Source: DTU018 sp029550685
GTDB taxonomy: Bacteria; Bacillota; Syntrophomonadia; Syntrophomonadales; Syntrophomonadaceae
Length of the DNA stretch: 64,000 nt
Direction of reading: 5' to 3'
Assembly: GCA_035412805.1 (NCBI GenBank)
Contig: DAONVO010000001.1
Coordinates: forward strand, 1 to 64,000
The notes below the pieces were generated by a model. The model was not told the DNA's origin. It saw only the letters and a list, made by a program, of their open reading frames with translations, and ran no database searches. This document shows, in pieces, positions 44,886 to 53,055 of the stretch (positions are counted from its first letter, which is position 1; each line of letters opens with the position of its first letter). A program made the translations under genes and the position numbers.

Positions 44886-45902
44886 CTAATAATAATTGCG
44901 TTCAACTACAATCTCCGCTATTTGCACCGCATTGGTGGCTGCTCCCTTACGGATCTGGTCAGCTGCCACCCACATAGCAATCCCGTTATCACTGGAAAGA
45001 TCTCGGCGAATTCTTCCTACAAAAACTTCATCTTTATTGGAAGTGTACAATGGCATAGGATAGACATTATTAGCGGGATCATCCTCGACTATAACACCAG
45101 GTGATTGACTGAGAATTTCTCTGACTTGCTCGGGAGTTAAAGGAGTCTTGGTTTCCAGGTTGATTGATTCGGAATGACTGCGAAAGACCGGTACCCTAAC
45201 TGCGGTAGCGGCAACTTTCAACTCGGGATGATGCATTATTTTCCTGGTTTCCCAGACCATTTTCATTTCTTCCCGGGTATATCCATCTTCTACAAAACTG
45301 TCTATATGCGGGATGACATTAAAAGCAATGGGATGTTGGAAAGTATGCGGTACAACAGACTCTCCGGCAAAATAGGCCCGGGTATGAGCGTCCAGTTCCT
45401 CCAAACCAGCTTTTCCAGCACCCGATACGGCTTGATAAGTAGATACCACTACTCTGTTTATATGAGCGGCTTTATGAATCGGATTTATAGCCACTACCAT
45501 TATGATAGTTGAACAATTCGGATTAGCTATAATTCCCTTATGCCAGGCAACGTCTTCCGGGTTTACTTCCGGAACTACCAGAGGGACTTCATCTGTCAAG
45601 CGAAAGGCATAACTGTTGTCAATTACTGTGCAGTTGCATTCTACCGCCTGAGGTGCCAACTCCCTGCTGACATCAGTTCCGACTGCAAACAGAGCAATAT
45701 CTGCCTCTTTGAAGTGTTCCCGGCTGGCTGCCTGAACCTTTATAGTTTCACCCTTAAAATCTATTAATATCCCTTCCTCCCTGGGATCAGCCAAGCAAAT
45801 AAGTTTGCTGATGGGGAAATCCCGTTCCTGGAGAACTTTCAACATTTCCTGTCCTACAGCTCCTGTTGCTCCAACGATAGCCAAACGTATGCCCCTTGAC
45901 AC
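44886..45902 (-). CDS. asd: Aspartate-semialdehyde dehydrogenase
   Basis: Asd reduces aspartyl phosphate to the semialdehyde. From the GTG at 45902 the protein has 338 residues, normal length. It shows the NADP-binding LAIVGATGAVGQEML, the catalytic Cys in NPNCSTI, and SGAGKAGLEEL. The open frame continues 39 codons further upstream, but that extension overlaps dpaB, has no family similarity, and the ribosome site GGGAGG lies inside it, so I reject it. It is the third gene of the dpaA-dpaB-asd-dapG-dapA operon. Confidence 0.95.
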   Translation of the reverse strand: MSRGIRLAIVGATGAVGQEMLKVLQERDFPISKLICLADPREEGILIDFKGETIKVQAASREHFKEADIALFAVGTDVSRELAPQAVECNCTVIDNSYAFRLTDEVPLVVPEVNPEDVAWHKGIIANPNCSTIIMVVAINPIHKAAHINRVVVSTYQAVSGAGKAGLEELDAHTRAYFAGESVVPHTFQHPIAFNVIPHIDSFVEDGYTREEMKMVWETRKIMHHPELKVAATAVRVPVFRSHSESINLETKTPLTPEQVREILSQSPGVIVEDDPANNVYPMPLYTSNKDEVFVGRIRRDLSSDNGIAMWVAADQIRKGAATNAVQIAEIVVERNYY

Positions 45903-45963
45903 GTCAATAAACCTCCCTGCAAAAACATCTGCATTCCATTTTATCACAGCAGGATTATCTTGC

Positions 45964-46572
45964 TCAAGAAATCGCAGGCCCCAGGAGCAGGGGCTGAATT
46001 TGCCGACCCTGAAGAGCATGAATAACTGTGTCGGTAATGAGACTCATGCATGCCACCACTGAGTTGGCCTTTTCAACGGGGTTATCCTGACGGAAAGGAA
46101 CAAAATAAATATTTTTCATATTCAATAGCATGCCGATATTGCGTGCATTTACTCCTAAAGCATCATTAGTGGAGATAGCAATAACTACCGGTCTTTGGTT
46201 GCGCAGCTGAGCCTTGATGGCCATAAGAGCCGGAGTGTCCGCTATGCCATTAGCCATTTTAGCTATGGTATTCCCGGTAGCTGGTGCAACAACGACTATA
46301 TCCAGTAATTTCTGAGGGCCAATTGGTTCGGCTCCCACAATACTGTTAATAATCTCGTGTCCAGTTATTTCAGTAATTATTTTTTTCAAATCTTTTACTT
46401 TATAAAAACGGTTATCCTGATGATCAGCTGTATAGGAAAAAATAGGTATAATTTCGGCTCCTTCATCTACAAGGTGTTGTATTTCGGGAATGACCTCACC
46501 GACGGTACAGTGTGATCCGGTTAAAACTAATCCTATTTTTACACCCCTTAACCGCATCAACGGTAACTCCAT
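45964..46572 (-). CDS. dpaB: Dipicolinate synthase subunit B
   Basis: DpaB (SpoVFB) is the flavoprotein-like subunit of dipicolinate synthase, which makes the spore-core chelator dipicolinic acid. The 202-residue product has a flavoprotein/CoaC-type fold pattern (GLVLTGSHCTVGEV near the N terminus, then VVAPATGNTIAKMANGIADTP and AISTNDALGVNARNIG). GGGAGGTG precedes the ATG. It begins 3 nt after dpaA, indicating coupled expression. Confidence 0.94.
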   Translation of the reverse strand: MELPLMRLRGVKIGLVLTGSHCTVGEVIPEIQHLVDEGAEIIPIFSYTADHQDNRFYKVKDLKKIITEITGHEIINSIVGAEPIGPQKLLDIVVVAPATGNTIAKMANGIADTPALMAIKAQLRNQRPVVIAISTNDALGVNARNIGMLLNMKNIYFVPFRQDNPVEKANSVVACMSLITDTVIHALQGRQIQPLLLGPAIS

Positions 46573-46575
46573 TTA

Positions 46576-47502
46576 TCACACCTCCCTGGGAACCAGTAAC
46601 AGATTTTTCTCCATCTTGGCTAATTCTGCAATTATCAGCCGTGGTATTACATCCGCTAAAATTCGGCCAGCAAAAACTGGCGCCACTTTGCCCGGGAGTC
46701 CAGGAGCCAATATAGCTTTTATGCCCAGAGCATTAGCCGCTTCGAAATCAGTACCACCGGGTTGAGTGGCTAGATCTATGATGAGTAATTCCGGATTAGC
46801 ATATTTCAATATAGAACGATCCAAAACTAACTGGGGTACAGTATTGAAGATTATATCCATGCTGTTGACAATATCACGCAGTTGGCTGAAATCGGCCCGC
46901 TCACAACCCATTTCATAGGCACGGGCTAGTTGTGCCGGATTACGAGCTACTACGGTAACTTCAGCACCCATAGCTTTTAGAATACGAGCCAGGGTCATGC
47001 CTACCCTTCCAAATCCAATAATGCAGCTCCGGCTGCCGTGAATAGCGATACGGGTTTCCTCCATGGCTATCTGAATAGCACCTTCTGCTGTTGGTATGGA
47101 GTTTAGAATAGCCAGTTCATCCATATCATTTACTTCCAAAAGTGTAAAACCATATTTTTCACTCCAAGTTTTAAGAAAAGGTCTGGCAGTTCCAATAATA
47201 ACCAGGGCATTGGGGGCAATACTGCGAATGGCTTTTTCGCTTAAAATCAGGTTTTCCTCGGCATAGACAGCACGAATGACACCTTCCGCATTGGTTCCCG
47301 GCAGCGGGAGTATCACTACTTCCGCATCCTTGCAAGCTTCTTCAACAGAACTGACACTGAATGCCCCGTGGGCAACCTTTTCTTTGGGGAAACCTGCTAC
47401 TGCTACCGTAGCCCCCATCTTAACCAGTTCACAGATGAGAATTAATTCCCGATCATCTCCCCCTAATACCGCAACTTTTAGTCCGGATAATACGGAACTC
47501 AA
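46576..47502 (-). CDS. dpaA: Dipicolinate synthase subunit A
   Basis: DpaA (SpoVFA) is the dehydrogenase subunit of dipicolinate synthase. The 308-residue product has an N-terminal domain (VAVLGGDDRELIL) and a Rossmann NAD(P)-binding domain with SCIIGFGRVGMTLARILKAMGAEVTVVAR (about 150-178). The start is TTG behind AAAGGGAGGGG. It is the first gene of the lysine/dipicolinate operon. The upstream gap contains a sigma-K-like promoter candidate, which would fit mother-cell expression as in Bacillus. Confidence 0.94.
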   Translation of the reverse strand: MSSVLSGLKVAVLGGDDRELILICELVKMGATVAVAGFPKEKVAHGAFSVSSVEEACKDAEVVILPLPGTNAEGVIRAVYAEENLILSEKAIRSIAPNALVIIGTARPFLKTWSEKYGFTLLEVNDMDELAILNSIPTAEGAIQIAMEETRIAIHGSRSCIIGFGRVGMTLARILKAMGAEVTVVARNPAQLARAYEMGCERADFSQLRDIVNSMDIIFNTVPQLVLDRSILKYANPELLIIDLATQPGGTDFEAANALGIKAILAPGLPGKVAPVFAGRILADVIPRLIIAELAKMEKNLLLVPREV

Positions 47503-47551
47503 CCTGTGCCCCTCCCTTTAATAGGTTACAATCCCTTCATACAATTAATAG

Positions 47552-47580
47552 CATTATATGTATCCACTTTAGGGTTGGTG
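47552..47580 (-). promoter_or_regulatory. Candidate sigma-K or sigma-A promoter of the dpa operon
   Basis: On the minus strand AC (47579-47578) is followed after 17 nt by CATATAATG (47560-47552). This fits the sigma-K pattern (AC, then CATAnnnT), but the same bases contain a TATAAT without a good -35 box, so a sigma-A reading is also possible. Confidence 0.4.
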
Positions 47581-47615
47581 CTTGACCTTATTACTCCTCC
47601 TATATCAAGAAAGGC

Positions 47616-47641
47616 ATAAAAAAAGACGGGAAACCCGTCTT
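47616..47641 (-). terminator. Rho-independent terminator of dapB
   Basis: AAGACGGG (47623-47630) pairs with CCCGTCTT (47634-47641). TTTTTTT follows on the minus strand. It separates dapB from the dpa operon. Confidence 0.92.
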
Positions 47642-47672
47642 ATTAAGCAGTTAATCTTTACAATATTTAGTT

Positions 47673-48473
47673 TTATAATAAGTTTTCCATGCCATATACC
47701 AATCCTTTCCGGTTGAGCATACGTTTAATCACCATTAATACTCCGGGCATAAAGCCCACCCGATCATAGGAATCATGCCTTATGGTCAGGCTCTGTCCTA
47801 TACCGCCGAAGATAACTTCCTGATGAGCTACAAAACCTGGCAGCCTCACACTATGTATACGAATCTGATCCCAATCGCCTCCACGGCATCCCGTAATTTT
47901 CTCCATCTCCCTGACATTACGCGGAGGACGATGGGGGCGATTTTGACTGATAAGTTCAGCGGTTTTAATAGCCGTTCCCGAAGGTGCATCCATTTTCTTA
48001 TCGTGGTGGAGTTCGATAATTTCTACATCTGGAAAATACTTGGCAGCTTCCTGAGCAAACTTCATCATTAAAACTGCCCCAATAGCAAAGTTGGGAATGA
48101 CTGCTACTCCTACATCGTTCTCAAGAGCTAATTTTTCCAATTGGTTTAGTTCCACTTGATTCAAGCCGGTAGTTCCCACTACACTGGTTACTCCCTTAAG
48201 CAAAGCACTGCGTACATTATTGAATACGGCCTGGGGATTAGTGAAATCCACTAACACCTGGGGTTTAGTCCGCTCCAATGCTGCTTCCAGATCATTGTCT
48301 ATGGTCAGGGAGATCCCTTTCAAACCAGTGATATCACTGACTGATTCACCCCGGGCTTTTATATCTACGGCGGCTACTAATGCCAATTCTTCATCTTGTT
48401 CTATAGCTTTAACTGTTTCTATGCCCATACGTCCTAAGGCGCCGGCAACTATAACTCTGGTTTTATCAGCCAT
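47673..48473 (-). CDS. dapB: 4-hydroxy-tetrahydrodipicolinate reductase
   Basis: DapB reduces the DapA product to tetrahydrodipicolinate. The 266-residue protein has the NAD(P)-binding GALGRMG near the N terminus, VGTTGL, and the substrate motif ELHHDKKMDAPSGTA (about 154-168), with the catalytic His and Lys. The frame is open two codons further to a TTG, but the ATG at 48473 has AGGAGG at 7 nt. It has its own terminator and is therefore transcribed separately from, and upstream of, the dpaA operon. Confidence 0.95.
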   Translation of the reverse strand: MADKTRVIVAGALGRMGIETVKAIEQDEELALVAAVDIKARGESVSDITGLKGISLTIDNDLEAALERTKPQVLVDFTNPQAVFNNVRSALLKGVTSVVGTTGLNQVELNQLEKLALENDVGVAVIPNFAIGAVLMMKFAQEAAKYFPDVEIIELHHDKKMDAPSGTAIKTAELISQNRPHRPPRNVREMEKITGCRGGDWDQIRIHSVRLPGFVAHQEVIFGGIGQSLTIRHDSYDRVGFMPGVLMVIKRMLNRKGLVYGMENLL

Positions 48474-48515
48474 TTTCAAACCTCCTCGTTTGCTTCGCCT
48501 TTAGTTTTAACTATT

Positions 48516-48544
48516 TTGTTAATGCAGTCAAGATTTGATATAAT
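48516..48544 (+). promoter_or_regulatory. Sigma-A promoter of uspA
   Basis: TTGTTA (48516-48521), a 17-nt spacer, and TATAAT (48539-48544) on the plus strand, 60 nt before the start codon. Confidence 0.8.
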
Positions 48545-48557
48545 CTGAACATCAGAT
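48543..48557 (+). promoter_or_regulatory. Palindromic operator candidate overlapping the uspA promoter
   Basis: ATCTGA-ACA-TCAGAT is a perfect 6+6 inverted repeat with a 3-nt centre that starts inside the -10 box and covers the expected transcription start. A repressor bound there would block initiation. Confidence 0.55.
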
Positions 48558-48604
48558 CAAATTTTTCTGCATTGAAGCGGTATTATTATTTAAGGAGGGC
48601 TACC

Positions 48605-49036
48605 ATGACAGTATTTACAAAAGTACTAATCGCCGTTGACGATTCCGAACAATCTCGTCGAGCTGTGGAAAAAGCAGCCGAAATGGCCCTAAATGGTTTC
48701 ATAGGAAGTATCGACCTATTAAATGTCTATAATACCGGTGATGTGGATATAACTAAGCTCCACAATCAGGAACGCCTAGATGAATTAAGATCTGAATCCT
48801 TAAGGATACTCAAAATGTACGAAGGACTGCTTAAGGAAAAAGGAGTTGACTGCACTCTCAAAAGAGCTGGCGGTGATCCAGCCTCTCTGGTTCTCGATGT
48901 GGTTGATAATAATAAAGAATATGACCTTATCATTATGGGAAGCCGGCGCATTAATAAGTTTCAGGAACTGGTATTCGGCAGCGTATCTGACAAGGTTTCC
49001 CGCCTGGCACCAATACCAGTATTGATCGTTAAATAG
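48605..49036 (+). CDS. Universal stress protein (UspA family)
   Basis: The 143-residue single-domain protein has the UspA N terminus (KVLIAVDDSEQSRRAVEKAAEMA), a central GGDPASLVLDV, and the C-terminal nucleotide-binding region (DLIIMGSRR...FGSVSDKVSRLAPIPVLIV). The Gly-Ser pair that binds ATP phosphates in many members is present. The frame extends 11 codons upstream, but the ATG at 48605 has AAGGAGG at 6 nt. It is monocistronic, with its own promoter and terminator. Function is stress-related but not specific. Confidence 0.9.
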   Translation: MTVFTKVLIAVDDSEQSRRAVEKAAEMALNGFIGSIDLLNVYNTGDVDITKLHNQERLDELRSESLRILKMYEGLLKEKGVDCTLKRAGGDPASLVLDVVDNNKEYDLIIMGSRRINKFQELVFGSVSDKVSRLAPIPVLIVK

Positions 49037-49060
49037 TTATTCTGCACATGGCATCAAAAC

Positions 49061-49086
49061 AGCCGGGTTAACCGGCTATTTTCTTT
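49061..49086 (+). terminator. Terminator of uspA
   Basis: AGCCGG (49061-49066) pairs with CCGGCT (49072-49077), followed by TATTTTCTTTTA on the plus strand. It lies between two convergent genes. Confidence 0.82.
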
Positions 49087-49505
49087 TACTGCTGCTGAGC
49101 TCTGACTATAATATATTTTTCAATTTCCTGGGCTAGTCTTTTTTCGGCAAAACTCATCTCCGCCCAGCCGTGTAGTGACCTTTGTATCACATGGATAAAT
49201 TTACGGGTTTTATTTATTTCGTCCTGTATAATCATAACGATGTTATCGAACTCAGCATTATGCCGGTAGAAATTATGCAGACGGCGGATAACGGTTTCGT
49301 CACCGTCCTGTACAGCAACCTGAGCAGCACTGGCAAATAATTGGTGTTTCTCAATGTCCAGGCATAAAAACGACAGCATCAACTGCCTCTTCTGGGCACG
49401 GTTCTTGCTGCTTAAAAGCCTTTTATTCAAGTCATGGCGGCATCTTTCCACCAGTATAACCTGCTGGATTATTTCTGTATAAAAATTGCGCGTGGTACAA
49501 TTCAA
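49086..49505 (-). CDS. Hypothetical helical protein, 139 residues
   Basis: I do not recognise this protein. It is predicted almost wholly alpha-helical, with a balance of acidic and basic residues, no signal peptide and no membrane helix. Two cysteines are near the N terminus (C3, C22) and one in SFLCLDIEKHQ. The His/Glu-containing helical pattern (IEKHQLFASAAQ, then HNFYRHNAEFDNI) recalls helical-bundle proteins such as ferritin-like or DinB-like folds, but this is not a firm match. The start is TTG with AAGGAGG 8 nt upstream. It is divergent from rqcH. Confidence 0.65.
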   Translation of the reverse strand: MNCTTRNFYTEIIQQVILVERCRHDLNKRLLSSKNRAQKRQLMLSFLCLDIEKHQLFASAAQVAVQDGDETVIRRLHNFYRHNAEFDNIVMIIQDEINKTRKFIHVIQRSLHGWAEMSFAEKRLAQEIEKYIIVRAQQQ

Positions 49506-49582
49506 GTCGCATCCTCCTTATGTCATAGTCTGCGACTGATACTGCCGGAACATTCTTATCTTATTAAAAAGGGGTAAATACC

Positions 49583-51385
49583 ATGCCTTTTGATGGTTTC
49601 TCTATCCATGCCATATGTCATGAGCTAAACCGGGATTTAGCCGGTGCGCGCATTGATAAGATCTATCAGCCTGAGAAGGATGAAATTGTTATATCCATCC
49701 GCACTATATCATCTGGTTCGGTTAGATTGCTGTTGTCAGCTAATGCCCGATGGGCACGGCTGCATTTGTCCCCTGAAAAACAGCCCAACCCCACTTCCCC
49801 GCCTCCTTTTTGTATGCTGCTGCGCAAATACCTGGAAGGAGGTAAGATACTGGAGGTTCGTCAGGTAGGCTTCGAACGTATAGTTCACATTACCATTGAA
49901 GCTTTGGATGAATTCCGCGATTGGAAACCACGTCTTTTAGTACTTGAAATCATGGGAAAACACTCTAATATAATCTTGGTTAATCCGGACAATAACCTCA
50001 TCATAGATGCTATTAAACGCTATGGCAGTGAGGTCAGCAGTCATCGTGAGGTTTTTCCCGGTAGGGAATACATAACTCCTCCTGATCAAGGCAAAGTTAA
50101 TCCTCTTACCCTGACCTTTAATGAGTTTGCTACCCGCATGTGGGCCTTTGGTTCCCAATCACTGTCTCAGGCGCTCTTTCAGCTGTGCTCGGGAGTAAGC
50201 CCTTACTCTGCTCAGGAATTATGTCGTCTGGCTCGGCTCGATCCCCATATGCCGGTGGAAGAATGTGGCGAATACGAGTTTACGACTTTACTGGAAATCC
50301 TGTTAACCCAGATAGAAATTTGCAGCAGCCCACCCTGCCCATCCTATGTAATCAATAAAGGTACTAATGCCATAGATTTTACGCCCCTGATGCCAGCCTC
50401 TAAACAACCAGGTTATTCTTTCCATACCTTTGCCTCGGCTAATCAGGCAGCGGCTCACTTTTACCAGGTGAAAATGAATCAGCTCCGCCTGGAGTCAATG
50501 CAAACCAACCTGAGCAGAACTGTTAAAGGATGGATGGATAAAGCTCAGAAAAAGCGTTTTTTGCAGGAAAGTGACCTGAACAAAGCCCGGGAAAAAGAAC
50601 AGTTGAAAATTTGGGGAGAACTGCTTACTGCCTATGCGCACCAGCTTAAAAAGGGCGACACCAAAGCCCATTTGGTGGATTTTAATACCGGGCAGGAGGT
50701 TACTATTGAGCTCGACCCCCGCTTAACCCCCATTGGCAATGCACAGAAATACTATAAGGCTTACAATAAAAGCCGCATTACTATCAAACATTTGGAAAAC
50801 TACCTGCAGCAAACTAATCAAGAAATTGAATATCTGGATTCAGTCCTATTAGCTATTAATCAAGTTGAAAACCTAAATCAGCTGGATGAGATAGTGGAGG
50901 AACTCGAAAAAGGCGGATATCTGCGAGAGCGTAAGGTGAAAGGAAAGGGAAAAGTACACCGACCCGTAAGCACCCCACGCCATTATGTATCCTCAGAAGG
51001 ACTGGACATATGGGTAGGCAGGAATAACCGGCAGAACGATTATTTAACCTTTAAATTATCTGACCGTCATGATCTATGGCTACATACCCGTCAGATACCA
51101 GGAGCCCATGTAATTGTTCGCCTGCCCAAATCCGTTACCTCCATTGATGAGGTACCTCAGGCCACTCTGGAAGAAGCAGCCCTCTTAGCTGCCTATTACA
51201 GCAAAGCCAGACACGACCAAAAGGTGCCCGTGGATTATACCTTCCGCAGCAATGTTCGTAAACCGGCGGGAGCTAAACCAGGCATGGTGATTTACGATAA
51301 TTACTGGACATTATACACCACCTCCGGCACTGATCGCCTGGAAGCCATTTTACAGTCAGCTATGCAAGAGGAGGACACTATGTAA
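49583..51385 (+). CDS. rqcH: RqcH/NFACT family ribosome quality-control protein
   Basis: RqcH binds stalled 50S-peptidyl-tRNA complexes and adds alanine tails that mark the chain for degradation; older annotations call it fibronectin-binding protein (YloA). The 600-residue product has the NFACT-N domain beginning MPFDGFSIHAICHELNRDL, a helix-hairpin-helix region, a long coiled coil (about 295-450) and the NFACT-R domain with GLDIWVGRNNRQNDYLTFKL and DLWLHTRQIPGAHVIVR (about 475-520). GGGG precedes the ATG. It is on the plus strand beside the pyr operon, whereas in Bacillus yloA adjoins yloB. Confidence 0.93.
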   Translation: MPFDGFSIHAICHELNRDLAGARIDKIYQPEKDEIVISIRTISSGSVRLLLSANARWARLHLSPEKQPNPTSPPPFCMLLRKYLEGGKILEVRQVGFERIVHITIEALDEFRDWKPRLLVLEIMGKHSNIILVNPDNNLIIDAIKRYGSEVSSHREVFPGREYITPPDQGKVNPLTLTFNEFATRMWAFGSQSLSQALFQLCSGVSPYSAQELCRLARLDPHMPVEECGEYEFTTLLEILLTQIEICSSPPCPSYVINKGTNAIDFTPLMPASKQPGYSFHTFASANQAAAHFYQVKMNQLRLESMQTNLSRTVKGWMDKAQKKRFLQESDLNKAREKEQLKIWGELLTAYAHQLKKGDTKAHLVDFNTGQEVTIELDPRLTPIGNAQKYYKAYNKSRITIKHLENYLQQTNQEIEYLDSVLLAINQVENLNQLDEIVEELEKGGYLRERKVKGKGKVHRPVSTPRHYVSSEGLDIWVGRNNRQNDYLTFKLSDRHDLWLHTRQIPGAHVIVRLPKSVTSIDEVPQATLEEAALLAAYYSKARHDQKVPVDYTFRSNVRKPAGAKPGMVIYDNYWTLYTTSGTDRLEAILQSAMQEEDTM

Positions 51386-51394
51386 CCGGATTGG

Positions 51395-51691
51395 TTACTC
51401 AATTATTCGTACTGATCCATCTTCTTCGCGTACATACTGAGTATCGGGCTCCAGGATATAAATTTTACGGTTAACTTCGTCGACTGCTACATTTCTGTTG
51501 ATGATAGTGTTCACTTCTTTAGCAGTAACGAGAGTGCGTATCTGCACTCCGTTATCATACATCTGCAGGATCATTTTCCCCTGGGGCCGGTCCACTTTAT
51601 CCTCTATGTACTTTTGATAAGGTTTTATAAAAACATATTGGTAACCGCCCTCGCGGAACGTCATTTCCTGTCCGTTTAGAAATACCCTCAT
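51395..51691 (-). CDS. Hypothetical protein, 98 residues
   Basis: I do not recognise this family. It is a small, probably beta-rich cytoplasmic protein with several aromatic residues near the N terminus and a repeated IxILEPDTQYVREEDG-like end. It lies 12 nt downstream of pyrE with an AAAGGAG site, so it is probably the last gene of the pyr transcript. It overlaps no other gene and converges on rqcH. Confidence 0.65.
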   Translation of the reverse strand: MRVFLNGQEMTFREGGYQYVFIKPYQKYIEDKVDRPQGKMILQMYDNGVQIRTLVTAKEVNTIINRNVAVDEVNRKIYILEPDTQYVREEDGSVRIIE

Positions 51692-51703
51692 GCCAGTACT
51701 CCT

Positions 51704-52282
51704 TTACAGCGACCGGCTGCCTGGTTTTACCACCGGCAGTCTGCCTTCGGCGCAGAGCGGGCACTGTTCCGGTTCCCAGGATTTAATCTCCATAGTCAGT
51801 ACAGCCCTGGTTTTTACCCCAAAATCCACCTTTCCCCCGCTGCGGTCAACCAGAACTCCAACACCAACTACCTCTCCGCCAGCTTCACGCACTACCTGCA
51901 TCACTTCCTGTACAGATCCTCCGGTAGTAACCACATCTTCCACCACTAAAACCCGCTGTCCCCGGTTAATGACAAATCCCCGGCGCAGGGACATCTGTCC
52001 ACTCTCACGCTCGGTGAAGATGCCGGGAACATTTAGGTGGCGGGCTACTTCATAGGATACTATAATACCGCCCATAGCCGGTCCTACTACCAACTCAACT
52101 GTATCGTCCTGAAAGGCTTCGGCCAGATGGCGAGCCAGTAGCTCAGTCTTATCCGGATACTTGAGCACCTGAGCACACTGCATGTATTGGTCACTATGGC
52201 GCCCGGATGTCAGGCGAAAGTGTCCCTGCAGCAGAGCACCAGCTTGGGTAAACAATTCAACCGCTTCTTTGTGATCAAGCAT
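51704..52282 (-). CDS. pyrE: Orotate phosphoribosyltransferase
   Basis: PyrE converts orotate and PRPP to orotidine monophosphate. The 192-residue product carries the PRPP-binding signature VLVVEDVVTTGGSVQEV (about 118-134) and the orotate-site GHFRLTSGRHSDQYMQ near the N terminus. GGAGG precedes the ATG. It starts 3 nt after pyrF at the end of the pyr operon. Confidence 0.95.
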   Translation of the reverse strand: MLDHKEAVELFTQAGALLQGHFRLTSGRHSDQYMQCAQVLKYPDKTELLARHLAEAFQDDTVELVVGPAMGGIIVSYEVARHLNVPGIFTERESGQMSLRRGFVINRGQRVLVVEDVVTTGGSVQEVMQVVREAGGEVVGVGVLVDRSGGKVDFGVKTRAVLTMEIKSWEPEQCPLCAEGRLPVVKPGSRSL

Positions 52283-52285
52283 TGC

Positions 52286-53002
52286 TTATTCCTCCAATTC
52301 CTCAATAATTCTCCGAGCAGCTTCCCTGGGGGCAGAGGCTGCGGTTATCGGCCTGCCGATTACCATATAGTCAGCCCCTATTTTCAGTGCTTCCCGGGGA
52401 GTGGTAATACGCTTTTGGTCATTTTTTTCCGACCAGAGGGGCCGAATCCCCGGTGTAACAATTACAAAATCAGATCCACAAGCTTGGCGGATTGGTGCTA
52501 TCTCATGGGGTGAACAGACTACTCCGTTCAAGCCGCATTCTTTAGCCATTTGTGCCCATCCCACCACCGTCTGCTCCAACCTGCGGCTGATGAACATATC
52601 ATCATGTAATTGCTGTTCAGAAATGCTGGTTAATACAGTAACCGCCAGAACCAGCGGTGGTTCGCAGCCTAAACGGGTTGACTCCTCCTGAACGGCTTTC
52701 ATGGCCGCGGTCATCATTTCCCGTCCCCCGCTGGCATGGACATTGAACATAAAACAATTCAAGCCGGTCATTATCTTGGCCGCTCCGGCCACGGTATTGG
52801 GTATATCGTGAAACTTCAGGTCTACAAACACCCGTCCGCCTAAACCCTGAATTCGCTGGACAATGCTGGGCCCCAGCTGGTTATAAAGCTGCATACCCAC
52901 CTTAAAAGCCCCTACGGAATCAGCTAACTTCTCCACCAGGTTAAGGGCTTTGGCTTCGCTATCCACATCCAGAGCCAGAATAATACGGTCCTGTGGCTTC
53001 AC
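52286..53002 (-). CDS. pyrF: Orotidine 5'-phosphate decarboxylase
   Basis: PyrF decarboxylates OMP to UMP, the last step of the pathway. The 238-residue product has LALDVDSEAKAL (about 9-20), the catalytic Asp-Lys-Asp network in VDLKFHDIPNTVA (about 60-72), and the phosphate-binding GRPIT. The GTG start follows AAGGAGG. It sits between pyrD and pyrE. Confidence 0.95.
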   Translation of the reverse strand: MKPQDRIILALDVDSEAKALNLVEKLADSVGAFKVGMQLYNQLGPSIVQRIQGLGGRVFVDLKFHDIPNTVAGAAKIMTGLNCFMFNVHASGGREMMTAAMKAVQEESTRLGCEPPLVLAVTVLTSISEQQLHDDMFISRRLEQTVVGWAQMAKECGLNGVVCSPHEIAPIRQACGSDFVIVTPGIRPLWSEKNDQKRITTPREALKIGADYMVIGRPITAASAPREAARRIIEELEE

Positions 53003-53055
53003 TCGAAAACCTCCTTCTCAGCATGGTCAAATCACTGCACTTGCATCAAAGAGAA

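Noticed and set aside
45903..46019. 39-codon N-terminal extension of asd overlapping dpaB
   Set aside because: No family similarity, overlaps the end of dpaB, and the ribosome site for the GTG at 45902 lies inside it.
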